Shown piece by piece: positions 10,873 to 23,900 of a stretch of DNA of 64,000 nucleotides. This stretch comes from Theobroma cacao (Eukaryota > Streptophyta > Magnoliopsida > Malvales > Malvaceae). Position 1 is the first letter of the stretch. The number at the start of each line of letters is the position of its first letter. Under the pieces are notes generated by a model, which was given only the letters and a program-made list of their open reading frames with translations, did no database searches and had not been told where the DNA came from. The stretch covers positions 36,990,917 through 37,054,916 of the forward strand of contig NC_030854.1 of the NCBI RefSeq assembly GCF_000208745.1, in the 5' to 3' direction. A program made the translations under genes and the position numbers.

Positions 10873-13740
10873 GACAAAGTTTAAAAATAAGAAAAAACAT
10901 GTAAATTTTATAAACTTTTAAATGAGAATTTTGTAAAATTACAAGTTTGCTTTGAAAAATCACTTAAATGATCAACCACAAAGCGAAAGAAATGCAACTC
11001 AAACGACACCCAGAATGAATTTGCCAGGGTCATTTGATGAACGTCGCCAGGGCCTCCTGCTGGTTGCTAGCTGATGATGCTGCAAAAGGTTTTCATTGGT
11101 TGACCAGATGTTAATTTCTACCCCTTTGTAAAATGTGAAGAACATTGCTCCCCGCGCCTATTCCTATTAATGTCCCCAACACCTTTGCCGACTGTTCCTA
11201 GCCCCATTAATTATCTTCTTATGCCTTTCAAGAACAAACATGTCTGATGTATCCTATCCTAACTATCATCTGTGCACCATATGCATCCTTGGAGCATTAT
11301 CTTTTACTACCCCTCAAGCTTGCACTAGACAAAGACAAAGAAATGATAATAAGCATCAAGGAAAAAATAGGTAGCAGATGGACCAAAAACTTTTACAAAG
11401 AGCAGGTTACTAGTGGAAACATAAGGCATAAGAAGGCAATACATAAGCAAAAATGTCAAGCAGAATGCAGTTAGAAAACCAAAAACTTTGATGGTCTGAT
11501 TAGGTATTAAGGAGTTGAGAGAGTGTATTCGGGTTAGGTCTGTCATCAAAATCGTGAGAATGAACATAAAATATATGGAAACAAAGGGTAGTCTTGCTGG
11601 TGGGTAGTAGGAGCCTTGTGTGTGAGCCGTCTCTTGTTAAGAGTTTCGTTTTCCTTGAAGTTCTGATTGTTTCAATCACAAAGGCACGTACATCTAGAAT
11701 TCCATAAAGACTTGGGCTTCAGCCTACACTGGATTTTAAGCTAATGCAGACGTTGTAGAGGCTGCATAGCTTTGATTCTGATCATCATCAATTCAACATC
11801 TTGACTGGACCAGTTGGCCAAGCTCATTTAGGCATGAAATAACGACAACCCCAAATTGATATTGTGGCCTGGTCTTGTGTCATGGCCTTAGCCCTAGAAG
11901 TTCACTACAATGTTTAAGGCCTGGGGCAGCTTGCCATAAACCCATGTACAAGCCCACTTCATTGATACTGAGGTTCACATTTTTAGTCATGCTACTATGT
12001 ATGAGTTTAGAAGTCATAAATTGTAACGATCCAGATCCGAACATCTATTATTTTAATAATTTTTCAAATCTACTCACACGAATTAAATTTTTATATAAAT
12101 ATTAATAATTATATTCATATTTGATATAAGATAAACTATAACATAAATTATAAACAAATACCTCATACAATTATTGAAAAATTTACAATTACATAAACTT
12201 ACTAAAATGTTGAGTGCACAACCTACTTTGATCACAAAATTATTAAGACAAGAAGTAGCACATGCAAAAACTCTGCCAAGACAAACTATGAAGTAAGAAA
12301 TTGACCAAATTTTGATCCCAAGAAAAGTTAGATCATCCAAGGGAAATATTCAACCATATGTAGGGTTTCCAACTTAGATCCCATTGGAGCAGGGCAGAGT
12401 GTAGACCCCGAATACACCCATCAATTATTTTGAAATAATTTGACATTATCGCTTAATTTCATCCTTCAAATGGGGTATAATAATAGTAACGTAAGATTGA
12501 TTTAGTAAATTTGTTCATTCAATTCAAGAAATTTTGAATGCGGGTATTGATAATCCTTTGTTTACATTATCCAAAACAAGTAAACAAACTGTACATCTAC
12601 ATCATAACTGGAGAGATGAGGCAATCTATCTATACTTAATCTGATATAAAAGAAAGAAAAAAAAAAAAAAGAAGTAAGGGCACTTAACATGAGGCTACTG
12701 TGTATGGCATCTGCACTCTGCAGCACGTGAAAATTCCCCCTCCCTTTCACCCATGGGCCTTTTGGTAGCCCCTTCATCCCTTTCCTTCCTTAAATAATTG
12801 GTCCCAGTCTCTGCATGCTTTCACGTGTCCTGCCATCCCCATTGCCGTTAACTACACCATCATCACCATCAGCCACTGCATAGGATTCTAAGGACCCAAA
12901 AAAATAATACATGCTCATTTATAAAGTATCCTTTTCCAACCCCCCCCCCCCCTTGTTGATTGTTTCCCTCACTCTCATGCCTGGAGAGTGAATCCCACTT
13001 TCTTTACATCTTCTTCCTTTCTTATTTTTTCCTTCTCAAAATCATGTGTTTATCCCATTTGAATGTTAAATTTTTTAATATAAGATTAGTGATGTAGAGA
13101 TCTATTGTCATGTTAATTTGATAATTATGGAATATACGTCGAAATGTTCGATAAACCGTTATATAATAAGAAAAAATAATTTATAAAGTTGTATTAATTT
13201 CTTAACGTGTCTTGACATATAAAAGGTAAATAACTTTTTTAATGTGATCTTTCTTGGGTCATTAACATATCAAATAAATTTTATTAATTTTGCAATTATA
13301 CTAATATAGTGTCTAATTTTTATATTTAGGTATTAGTGATGTATTGATTTCTTAATCCAAAATTTCAGCAACTTGAACTTTAATTGTGCATCTATGACTT
13401 GCCCTCTGATTGGACAGTGACTTCACCTCCCCACCAAAAGGGTGTGGTGGGCTATCTTTTCTCTTCCATGATAGGACAAAATCCTTGATAAATGAGAGAG
13501 AGAAGGAGGAATCAGATGTAGAGTGAGAAAGGGCTTTGGTGTTTTTGTAGTCTTGTTTTGTTTTTGCAGCAATTTGGTGCCCCCAAATTTTTACAGTGTG
13601 CCAAAAGTCCCAAAACAAAAAGGAGAGAAGAGAGAGAGATAGACAGAGAAGTGGAAAAGAAGAGGGAAAAAAAAAGGAAAAAGAAAAAGCACTCACAAAA
13701 GCACAAACAACACAACACACACTCACTCATAAACACAAAA

Positions 13741-16182
13741 ATGTTTGATGGAGTACCAGACCAGTTTCACCAATTCATAGCCTCATCAGCAGCAGCAGCA
13801 GCAGCAGCAGCAGTAGCAGCTGCAAGAACCACAACCCTCCCTCTCCCTCTCTCTTTCCCTCCCCTTCATCTTGCTAACTCTTCAAATGGTTTCACTTCCT
13901 TTGACACTTTGTACACTTCCAACTCACATAACCAAGTACCCCCTCAGCTGCAGCAGCAGCAGCCTCACTTTTTGCACCCATTGCACCCCCAACATCAAAC
14001 CCAGAAGAATGAAGAGAAAGAAGAGAACACCGGCTTGGTACGTATGAACATGGAGATTGAAAGAGAGAGATCCATGCCTGAATCGATTGATAATCATCAC
14101 CACCACCATCATCCTTGGTCTAATGATGAAGTCCTTGCACTGTTGAGGATCAGATCTAGCATTGAAAATTGGTTCCCTGAATTCACTTGGGAACACGTCT
14201 CAAGGTATATCTTTACATATGTACATAAAGTACATATCCATATTATTGCTTATTGGTGTTATGTAAATTTTCAGTGGGGTGTTATCTATATGTTATGTTT
14301 GTTTGTTTTCTAATATGTAGTGTGATCCCTTCAAAATTTGCCGAATTGGGTTTCAACTGAATTTTGCTGAAGGTGATGATGAAGCTTGATCAATGAAACA
14401 AATCAACTTGGATATTAAAGCATCTACATGAATTTAGAGCCTATCTACCCTGTGTGGGGTTGTTAATAAAAGAGAGAGAAGGAGAGAGAGAGGGAGGGAG
14501 GGGGGGGGGGGGGGGGGACTGATAATTAAATAAACAGAAAGCTTGTCTATAGTATTTTATAAGGGAGGAGTATAGTAAAACAGAAAGAATAAGTGTTTGA
14601 TGCATACATATAGGTGGTGGTGCTGTGTTGGTTTAATTTTATATACAATTATGGTGGGTGCAGGAAGTTGGCAGAGCTTGGGTTCAAGAGGAGTGCAGAG
14701 AAGTGCAAAGAGAAATTTGAAGAAGAAAGCAGATATTTCAACAGCATCAATTGTAGCAAAAACTACAGGCTCTTTAGTGAACTTGAAGAGCTTTGCCAGG
14801 GTGAGAATCCTCCTCCTCCTCATCATAACCAGCAGGTTGTTGGCGCAACTGAAAAAAACAAAAACGTGGAAAAGTCAAGGGAAGATGAAGACAATATGGG
14901 TCAGAATTTGGAAGATGATTCAAGAAATATTGATGAATATCAAACTACAGCAGGAAATAATGCCCCAGAGGATAATGAAAGAGTGGTTGAGAACAAAGCA
15001 GATAACAAGAACAGCAGCAACAGGAAGAGGAAAAGACAGAAGAAATTTGAGATGATCAAAGGGTTTTGCGAAGATATTGTGAACAAGTTGATGAATCAAC
15101 AGGAAGAGATGCACAATAAACTGCTTGAAGACATGGTGAAGAGAGATGAAGAGAAAGTTGCAAGAGAAGAAGCCTGGAAGAAACAAGAGCTAGATAGGAT
15201 TAACCAGGAGCTAGAGCTTAGGGCAAAAGAACAAGCTATTGCAGGTGATAGACAGGCTACCATAATCAAATTCTTGAGTAAATTCGCATCAACTGGCTCC
15301 TCTAAATGTTTTCGAAGGAGTAATGAAGCTCTTTTTAAGGTACCAAATGATTCAAATCCTCCAAGTACTTCATCTTCTCTAGTGCCAGCACAAAACCCTA
15401 ATCCTATAGTCAATGCCCAAAGCCAGGGGGATCAAGTTTCTAGTACTACTTTATCTACGATGGTCCTTGGTCATCAAAACTCGGGTTCTTGTCCAACTGA
15501 CAACAATCAAATCAAGGCCACTTCAATGACAGAAAACCAAGCCCCTGAAAACCCTAATCCAAAAACACTCACTTCATCAGCTCTAGCCCTAGCTCCCAAA
15601 AACCCTAATCCTGTCAACGCTCAAAGCAATCCATCACCACCTACTTCATCAGTGACTGTAAATAAAGCTCCCCTAACCCCTACATCCAATGACAAAGAAG
15701 ACCTCGGGAAGAGATGGCCAAGAGATGAAGTGTTGGCGTTAATAAACCTAAGATGCAGTCTCTATAACAATGGCGATCACGATAAGGAAGGAGCAGCCAT
15801 AAAAGCTCCTCTTTGGGAAAGAATCTCGCAAGGGATGTCAGAGTTGGGGTACAAGAGAAGTGCCAAGAGGTGCAAAGAGAAATGGGAGAACATAAACAAG
15901 TACTTCAGGAAGACCAAAGATGTTAATAAAAAGAGGTCCCTTGACTCTAGGACATGTCCTTATTTTCATCAATTAAGCACTTTGTACAATCAAGGAACAC
16001 TTATAGCACCCTCTGAAGGGCTGGAAAACCGCCCGGCTTTGCCCGAAAACCACTCGGCTGCTCTGCCGGAATCCGGTAACGATAACTCATCTCGAAGGGG
16101 ACCAGCTAAGGATTCTACTGTGCATTTTTCTGAAGGTGAGACAAACATGGTTCAAGTACCAGCTTTTGAATTTGAATTCTGA
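13741..16182 (+). CDS. trihelix transcription factor, GT-2-like with two trihelix domains (GTL2/GT2L-type)
   Basis: Two exons, 13741-14204 and 14664-16182, give 660 residues. The intron is GT-AG and splits an Arg codon inside the first trihelix, a common position in GT-2 genes. The protein has a poly-Ala run (residues ~13-26), Pro/Gln/His-rich stretches, a first trihelix from about residue 125 (PWSNDEVLALLRIRSSIENW, continuing as ELGFKRSAEKCKEKFEE), a long charged coiled-coil centre (EEMHNKLLEDMVKRDEEKVA) and a second trihelix at about 505-600 (RWPRDEVLALINLRCSLYNN, ending GYKRSAKRCKEKWENINKYF). Conserved Trp/Phe helix residues are present in both. The start MFDGVPDQFHQFIAS matches the family start of the calmodulin-binding Arabidopsis GT2L, so the in-frame extension upstream to 13558 is rejected. 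Such proteins bind GT elements in the nucleus. The intron carries GA repeats and a long G run (about 14502-14517). Confidence 0.88.
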
Positions 16183-19100
16183 AATCACATTGCATTTTTT
16201 GTGTGTATGTTAAGTTACTACTAGTATTACAATAGTTAATAACATTATTAATACCATTAGACATAGTACTTTCTTGGTTTGATATTTAATTTTATTATTT
16301 TTTTTGCCAACCCTTAGAGAATCTAATATAAAATTTCTTGGAGGATATATATGTTATTAACTTGTATTGTAGTGAGCACCGACAATTTGGGAAATGAGGA
16401 TTTAACTTCAGGTCAGGACTGCTTTCTACGCTTAAAATTGCTATTCTATGCTCCTAATTTTTCTATTTCAAGGGAGGTTTTGTTTGCTATATGTGGGGAG
16501 GAGGAGGAGGATGACAGTCATGTTCAGGGCCAGTCCACTGTTTCCTTGCCAAATAAAATAAAACAATGCAGGAAGAAATTTTGGAATCTTTTCAGCCAAG
16601 GAAAATGAGGTTTTGTACACTAGCTACACTTTGCACCTCACCATTCTGCTGGATATTCAGAATCATGATCATATATATCTGAATATATTTTCATAATCGC
16701 TTTTCCCACTCTAACTATTTTTTTTCTAACTTAATTATATATCCGTCAAGATATCTATATATAATGATATTTGATATTTCAATACCCAAGAATGAAAATT
16801 TACAAGCGAATTTTCATTAAACTTGAATGGTGTATTGAAAAATATTGATAAAAAGAAATTACGATTTCGATCTAATTCATAATTTGATAATAAAAAGATT
16901 AATTGAATTGTATTAATTTCAACAACAAAAATGGGTCTTTTCTAATGAATTGGGAAAACTTCAAACGCAAAGCAAAAAAAAAAAACTATGCCATTAAATA
17001 ACATTAAATGAATTATGGGCTAAGATTAAAGCTCAATCAGTTCCATATAATTATTGTTATAACATTAATAAAAAGTCAATGAAAGTGTGCAATAGCTAGC
17101 TACCAATGAAAGCAGATTTATGACCCAGTTTTTTTTTTTTAGGTTACCCTATTAACTTAGCTTTGATTATTTCACATGCTTAATAATTACAAGGCCAATT
17201 TTGTTTATATTTGGTATACAACATTCCACCCATGCATGTTTTTTTTCCAGTCTTGTATTTGTTGGTGACAAAAGAGCAGCAAATTTTAATTCTCCAAATT
17301 AAATACCATATAGTACAATTTATAAATTTACTAGTTTACTAACTATAGCTAGCTAAGTAGCTATGGTACCATCTTCAAACCTAAACCGCTTTCGTAGCGT
17401 CAGACTAAAAATAACTCGACACAAAAATTTACATTGAAAAATATGAAACAATCGTTTTTTGTTGATGCAAAACAATACCTTCATTATAATTTTACATGCA
17501 ACAAGCTCATTTTGCATCAAAAGTTTCGTTATTATCGAGAAAAACTTATCAAAATAATAAATTTATATCGTAAAACATGTTAAGTGAAAGATTAATGATC
17601 GAGCGTTTACGAATTTAATTAAATGATTTTAACGAGAGTGTTCTAAATCCTTAAATAAATATTGGGAAAAAAATGTTTAATTATGTTTTAATCTTGAAAT
17701 GAACATTGGGGAAGAAAACATATACTAAAGAGTTGATTTTTTTTTTTAATTTTTTTTATTTTTCTTGTTCCTGCTCCATGAGAGATTACAACGACAACAC
17801 GAAGGGCAACGACATAATGTTTCTGAAGGGCTATTGGGACCCACCACATGACCGAAGTGATCAGAGAAGAAAATGGCATTTTTAGTGGAATACGGTGAAC
17901 GTCTCAAACCAAACAACCCCTTTGATAATATCTATTATTAAAAAAAATAAAATAAAAAAAAGAAATTCTGTGGGGGCCATTTTCTTTTGTCTTTGATTTT
18001 ATTGTGACACGTCAACGTCACATGTGATGGTCTGAACTCAAACAGCCAAGGCTCTTCATAAGCAGCCAAGGGAAAAAATGGGTTGGCGCACGTGCATCGT
18101 GTTTGGGACCCACTCATCCGACGGCTCAGACATAGTTTGATCATCACGAAAACAAAAAAGTCAACCTGATCAAAGCGATGATCCCCACTGATTTTCATTA
18201 ATCTGATTTTTTTTCCTTTATCGATTTGACTCGGGGCCTTCCTCTTTTCTCTTTTAGCATCTTGGTAATCTCAAAATGATTTGCTGGAGTGTTTGACTTG
18301 TGTCAATTGTGTGGGGATTTTCTTCTTTTTTTTTTTGAGAATTGACTTTTTCCTAAAAGGAGGTGTGATCAAACCCAAAAAAAATAATTATTCCTTTTTT
18401 TTCTTTTCTGGTGGATTTGTGCATGATTTTGCCTTCACAAAAGGGTAGCTAACTATGCCAAGAGGGGACCAAAAACTAAGAACTATTTTCAATGTCTCTT
18501 TCTTATTGGAAGCATGCATTTAAATTGTATTCATGTGAACATGACATTATGGGATGTGTGCTTCTTGAAAGGAGACTTGAAAACAACAATCACTATAATG
18601 AAAAAATTGAAAAAAATTAACTTAAACTTATAAGGAATTTGATCATTATAGTCTCAAAAACTGAGTTCGATAGGGTGACTTGCAATCAAGAGACGAATTA
18701 TGATCGAGAAAAAAAAGTTGAGCTTGAATCGAGAGGAGATTGATCGAACGAAGAACGAAAGTTAGCTCATTTGTTTACACTGACAAAACTAAATGAGAAG
18801 GTCGTTGACAGGCAATTAGACTAGGTTTCAGACCTTTGGGTCAAAGGTTTAGGGTTGACTCAAGGATTCTTGTCAACCCCATGAAAGGACAATTAGGTTT
18901 GGGCTACTTCCCTGTCCTTTTGAGCCTTTAGACTATTTTCAACTTTCCCTATTGATTTTGATACCCAAACTCAGCCCAGCTCAGGTTTTTCCATTTATGG
19001 TTTTCTCTGTCAATTAGGCCCAAACTCAACTATGTCCTAAGTCCAAACCCAAATAAGAAGTAGTAAAAAGCAAATTTATCTAGAAATTGGGAACATTTTT

Positions 19101-20908
19101 AAAGGTAAAAAAACAGATTTGGGTTCTCTCTAAAATCGCTCTAAATTCCATCAAACTTTAAATTTCACCACATTTTCATGATAAAATTTCAATGACAAAT
19201 GCTTGTCTCACAGAATGTGAATTGGTATCCATTATCAGCAGCTCCTACTGCTGGGGTACCGACATTCTAAGCATATAATACCAATTCTTCCTTCATATCA
19301 TAGCCCAACATGTCCACCACTTGTACCCTAATCTCAATCTTTCTCTCTGTCTCTTCCCTTCACGTCGGCAACAACAAGTCGATGCCACCACCTCCCAAAG
19401 CATTAATTTGTCAAATAATTCCTCCCCAAAATTCATTTTTATTCCAATACAATTTTTCTTTTAAGTCTGCAGTGATATATACAAAAACGGATTCAGAATT
19501 TATGACTAATAAAAGACAATTTTCCTTTATTTAGAGAAAGAAAGATTCCAACATTAAAAAAACAAGACTTAATAAGCATTAAAACTTAAGAAAGCTACCT
19601 TTGTCTAAGCATCGAAATCTCTCTCATTGTGGTTAGCACTTCTTGCTTCCTTTTCTTTTCTCTTGTGTTGTTGGGTACCACTCTTCCACTCTGCCCTTGG
19701 CCTTACTTATATATAACAATAAGTAGGGGAAGGATGATTTAAAAAAATAAAGGAGCAAATCATTCTGGCAATGATTAAGACTGGTCATGTCTAATGGCAA
19801 ACAATAGGGCCGGGGACTACAGCCAAGTTCTAACCAAGTTTCTTTAAGATTATGCAAAGCCCTTTTTTCTTCCTTTCTCTTCACTTGCACCCTTCTGATT
19901 TTGACTTCTCTTTCCCTTTGACTTCTTCCTCTGTTCTTTTTCCTATATTAGTAGTCACCCCATCGCCAAGAATCAATTCATTTCATATATATATATGTCC
20001 CCAACTCCCTCTCATCCCTCTTTTTCAATTCTAATATTTAAAAAAAAAAAGACAAAGGAGTATATATAAATATTAATAATTATAAGATTAATTTACATTA
20101 AAAAATTAAAATTTACGTAAAAATAGAATCACTCATTTATTTATTTATTCATTTATTATATAATATCATCTCCTTGCGTAAAAAGATATATTTATCTATA
20201 CTTAAAAACGACAAAATCTCATATATAAGAAATGTATGACAGCAAAATTAAAGAAAAAATTTCCCCATCAACCTCCTATGTGGCTATGATCCAGCTCAAA
20301 AAGGATGCAATGTTTCTTATACTAAAGGGAATGCTACTTGTCCAATATTTTATTCTTTGAAAGTCTTCCATCCCCTTTTGCTCCATTCAGGTTGCCTTGC
20401 AAGAGCAGTACATTATGATGACCAAAGTTGTTGAGATAACACACCCACATTGACTGTGCTCACATCAAAAAAGTTAACCTCTTTATCACACTTCACGGGT
20501 GATACGTCTCCATTAAAAAAAGTTGGTTTGTTTCACCTCTTTTTCTAGTTGAAGATGTTGCCATTATTTCTTTGTAACTAGCTCCATTGGAACCTCCAAA
20601 CTTTTTCATGATATTTGAACTATTATAAAGAGTAAAGGGTAGGTTTCTGTGTGTGTGTCTTCATTTCTTTGCCAATTTTCATTAGAGAGGTTGTTGTAGC
20701 TTCACGAGGCGAATAAGTTTCTTGCAGCTCTCCTATATCTGGTCTCATTTCATCAATATAATCACCAAAATATATTATAAATTTCTTATTTATTTATGAT
20801 ATTATAAAAAACTAATCACGACGGATCTTATTAGAATTTCACTAAAATTATGGGTTCATTAAATATAAATCCTTTTTGCAATGGCCTTAATGTCACTAGT
20901 TAAAGCCC

Positions 20909-20984
20909 TTGATTATGGATTTGGCATGTATGTATTCAATAACCAATTGATTGTGGATTTAGCATGTATGTATTCAATAACCAA
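20909..20984. repeat. tandem duplication, 2 x 38 bp
   Basis: The unit TTGATTATGGATTTGGCATG... at 20909-20946 recurs at 20947-20984 with two substitutions (TTGATTGTGGATTTAGCATG...). It lies in intergenic DNA. Confidence 0.9.
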
Positions 20985-21248
20985 AGGAAGAAGAGAAAAA
21001 ACAAAAATGGGCTAAAAAGGGGAGTTGAATCTGTCAAGAATATACAAGTTTTTTGACCACTTTATGACAGCATCTGCCTCAAGTTCAGCATGCTTTGCTG
21101 AGGCTGATAGGAATGGTAATGGAGAATAAGAATCTTATAGAAGGAGAGCTAGCCCTAGTCCCTTCTTTGCTTTCTACTCATATGCAGTGTGTGTGTGTGA
21201 CAGCAAAAAAATTGACCACTGACAATTCATCTTTTCATAACCCTATTG

Positions 21249-22444
21249 GCACGTTTGGTACGGAGAATAACTATGCTATTCCCCCTCTATTCCCGATCAT
21301 TTTCTATTCCTTTGTTTGGTACAAAATTGAAATAAGGAATAGCAATTCCGCAAGAATAAAAATTCTGTCAAATAGGTTAAAAGTCATCTCCTCCCCCCCC
21401 CCCCGATAATAGCTATTCCATGGCTCATGGAATAGCTTTCAAATATATAATGATCAAAATAACCCTTATAACCTAAAAATATTACAACCCTATACCTATA
21501 AATACTTTTTTTCTCCATTGTCCCTTTTCTTTCTCTCTCTTCTCCCTCTCTCATTCTCTCTCTAATTGGAACTCAACACCGACGACGACGGCGACGGCAG
21601 CAACCGAATATGATCGGAAAGCGTCGATCTAGTCCTTTCCGACAATATTGAACCGAGATCCAGCCAGATCTGGCACTCAACTGCCAGATCTCACCCCGGG
21701 AAGCACCGAATCTGGTGCTTCCCGACCAGATCCCACGGTTGGATCTGGCACTCCACGACCAGATCCAGCTGTGGGAAAGCGCCTATCTAGCGCCATAGTG
21801 GCCAGATCCGGCCACATGGTGCTCCAGATCGGCGTTTTGTTACACCGGTTGCCTTTCCGGCGATCGGCCCATGAAAAAAAAAGGGCAAAAATAGAATAAA
21901 AAAAATAAATTATTTGTAAAATTTAAAATATTAATATTTTATATATAATTNGTGGTAAAGATTCATCCTTATGATGTTATTGAGATTTATAGTGGGCTTA
22001 CCCGAGCAGTCAAGATCAATAAAGAAAGTCTCGAGCTATATAAAGTAATGTAGAAGGGGGTGCCATAGTCAAGCTAGTGACCATAAAGAAACGCTTCTTG
22101 AGGTAACCAAAGCACTCTAACTTACTTTATTTTATTTTATTTTATTTACTTTTATTCTTATATATTTAATTATTAAATTATTAATATTTTAATTAATAAC
22201 TTATCAAAAATAAATATTTTAAATTGAAAATCATATATTATAATAAAAAGTATTTTTATCTTTTTATTTTCTATTCTTTTCTTATTCCAAAGCTATTGTT
22301 ACCAACCAAACACTGTAATAAGTCATAATAATTATTTCTACTCTATTCCATTCATCATACCAAACTACATAATACTTATTATGTTATATTCCCACGTAAT
22401 AATTATTCTATTCCATTCCTATCTATTTCGCGAACCAAACGTGC
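21249..22444. mobile_element. non-autonomous TIR transposon (1.2 kb) with GC-rich core
   Basis: The left end reads GCACGTTTGGTACGGAGAAT. The reverse complement of the right end reads GCACGTTTGGTTCGCGAAAT. Both continue into ATTCC/GGAATA-rich arms with repeated TTTGGT(A/T) motifs. The core (about 21530-21880) is GC-rich, with repeats of CCAGATC(T/C) and TCTGGCACTC and an open frame of 83 codons without a known domain. No transposase is present. The flanks (CCCTATTG and TGTATGAA) show no clean target-site duplication, so the superfamily is undecided. One N lies at 21952. Confidence 0.65.
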
Positions 22445-23349
22445 TGTATGAAGATTAGGTTTTCTTTATGATGATGATGATGATGATTTTGGTCCCAGGC
22501 TCTAGGATGCTGAAGATCAAGGACAATTGAGATAAAACTCTGAGTTGGAAGAGCTTTTGAACTTCCAAACCTACCACATATATTTCCAACATTTCCTATT
22601 TTCTTTAGTAATAAAAAAATTAATTAACATCTTAAAAAATTGAGTTCAAATCTTCTTTTTTTGTTCGATAAAAGATCATAAAAGCGAACCATTTCTTAAA
22701 ACTGTCTATATATTCAGAGAGAGATTTATTATTATGCCATTGTTTCATCTACCAGGAGTATGAGTACTGCTTTAATTCTATGAAATTCTTGATCCATTAT
22801 TGAAACTAATTATTACAAAGTCTTTTCTTGGTTGAATTGCTTTTTAATAAATCTTGAATACTTCTCTCATGTCTCAATTACCTTGTCTAGATGCCCCCTC
22901 CATACTATAAATCTGTTTATAATATAGAAATGTGTGTTACCATCAATAATAATTAGGTCAAAAAGTGTAGTATTGAAGTACTAGATCAAGGTCACCATAT
23001 ATAACCCTAAAACCTTAATTGCAAAAAAAAAAAAAGCTTTGGATATTTCATCTGCCAATGGTCCATGGCATAAATAATTCATTATAAAGGTACCATGAAA
23101 TGATGGCATTGCTGTAAATGAAATCTTTGGGCTAAAAGATACCAAACGAAACTAACTAAATTTATCACACCCTATTAATTTTCACAAAGATATATATATA
23201 TATTGTTCCCTTTAATCACCATAAAGGAAACATTAATATATGGCAATTGGATCATTTATTTTGCTTTATTTTTTTTTGCTATATTCATGTAACTAATCTT
23301 AGGACGAAACATTATTAAAGTGGAAACTTGTCATTTTGGGTATTAGATT

Positions 23350-23900
23350 TAGGGATATTAACGGGCATGGTATCTATTACTTTTTGGGTACGCTATTAAT
23401 TCAAAGTCTATTATTTGATAGGATACACAACTCTTGTAAATACTTGATTAAATTTTTGAATTGTAATTACCCAAACTTGTACTTGAATATCCTAAACACT
23501 ACTCGTTAAATATTCGTATCCGTTAAATATCCATTTAAATTAATTTTTATGCATAATTAATAAAAATTAAATTAATAAATTAAAATTAGTTTATAGCAAT
23601 AAATTAAAATTAACAAAATCATATTTAGATCAATTAATGCATTTTAGTACGTATTACATTAATTATAAAAAATTTGTAAACACAATATAATATATATCAA
23701 ACTAAAATTTAATAGTAAAAATTATTATTTTATAATCGAGTTCAAATAGTGAGTACTTAAGACTACTATCCAAACCCATAACAGGTAATAATATTACTAT
23801 TTGAATCCTATCCAAATTTAATTATAAAATACTCTAATTTTATTTAATCGAGTTGGATGATACAAGATACCCAATTATAAAGTACTCATTAACATATCTA
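23350..23900. mobile_element. hAT-like MITE (551 bp)
   Basis: The left end TAGGGATATTAACGGGCATG and the inverted right end TAGATATGTTAATGAGTACT match at 12 of 20 positions. The flanks ATTAGATT and ATTATATT form an 8-bp target duplication with one mismatch, the length made by hAT elements. The interior is AT-rich and contains paired GGGTA/TACCC motifs. A related left end lies at 3172. No coding capacity. Confidence 0.5.

Larger units (their letters stand above)
6255..13740. other. 7.5-kb gene-poor region
   Basis: No complete gene is visible between the EGF-like gene and the trihelix gene. The region holds a perfect 40-bp tandem duplication (7081-7160), very AT-rich sequence with an (AT)n tract near 9446-9472, a GC-richer island (8590-8890), a set of ~70-bp tandem repeats (10411-10647) and a WAT1-like relic (10680-10872). 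The last 1 kb before 13741 should contain the trihelix promoter and a purine-rich leader (13610-13740). Confidence 0.5.

Noticed and set aside
13352..13736. Minus-strand frames rich in Phe, Ser and Leu before the trihelix gene
   Set aside because: They arise from the purine-rich leader of the trihelix gene on the plus strand and are low complexity.
13558..13740. In-frame N-terminal extension of the trihelix protein
   Set aside because: The extension is Lys/Arg/Glu low complexity and the conserved family start is at 13741.
14597..15055. 152-codon plus-strand frame overlapping trihelix exon 2
   Set aside because: It is out of frame with the trihelix coding sequence and has no domain.
16351..16608. 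85-codon frame after the trihelix gene
   Set aside because: Lies in AT-rich downstream sequence; the weak similarity in style to acidic/basic trihelix regions is not enough to call a gene.
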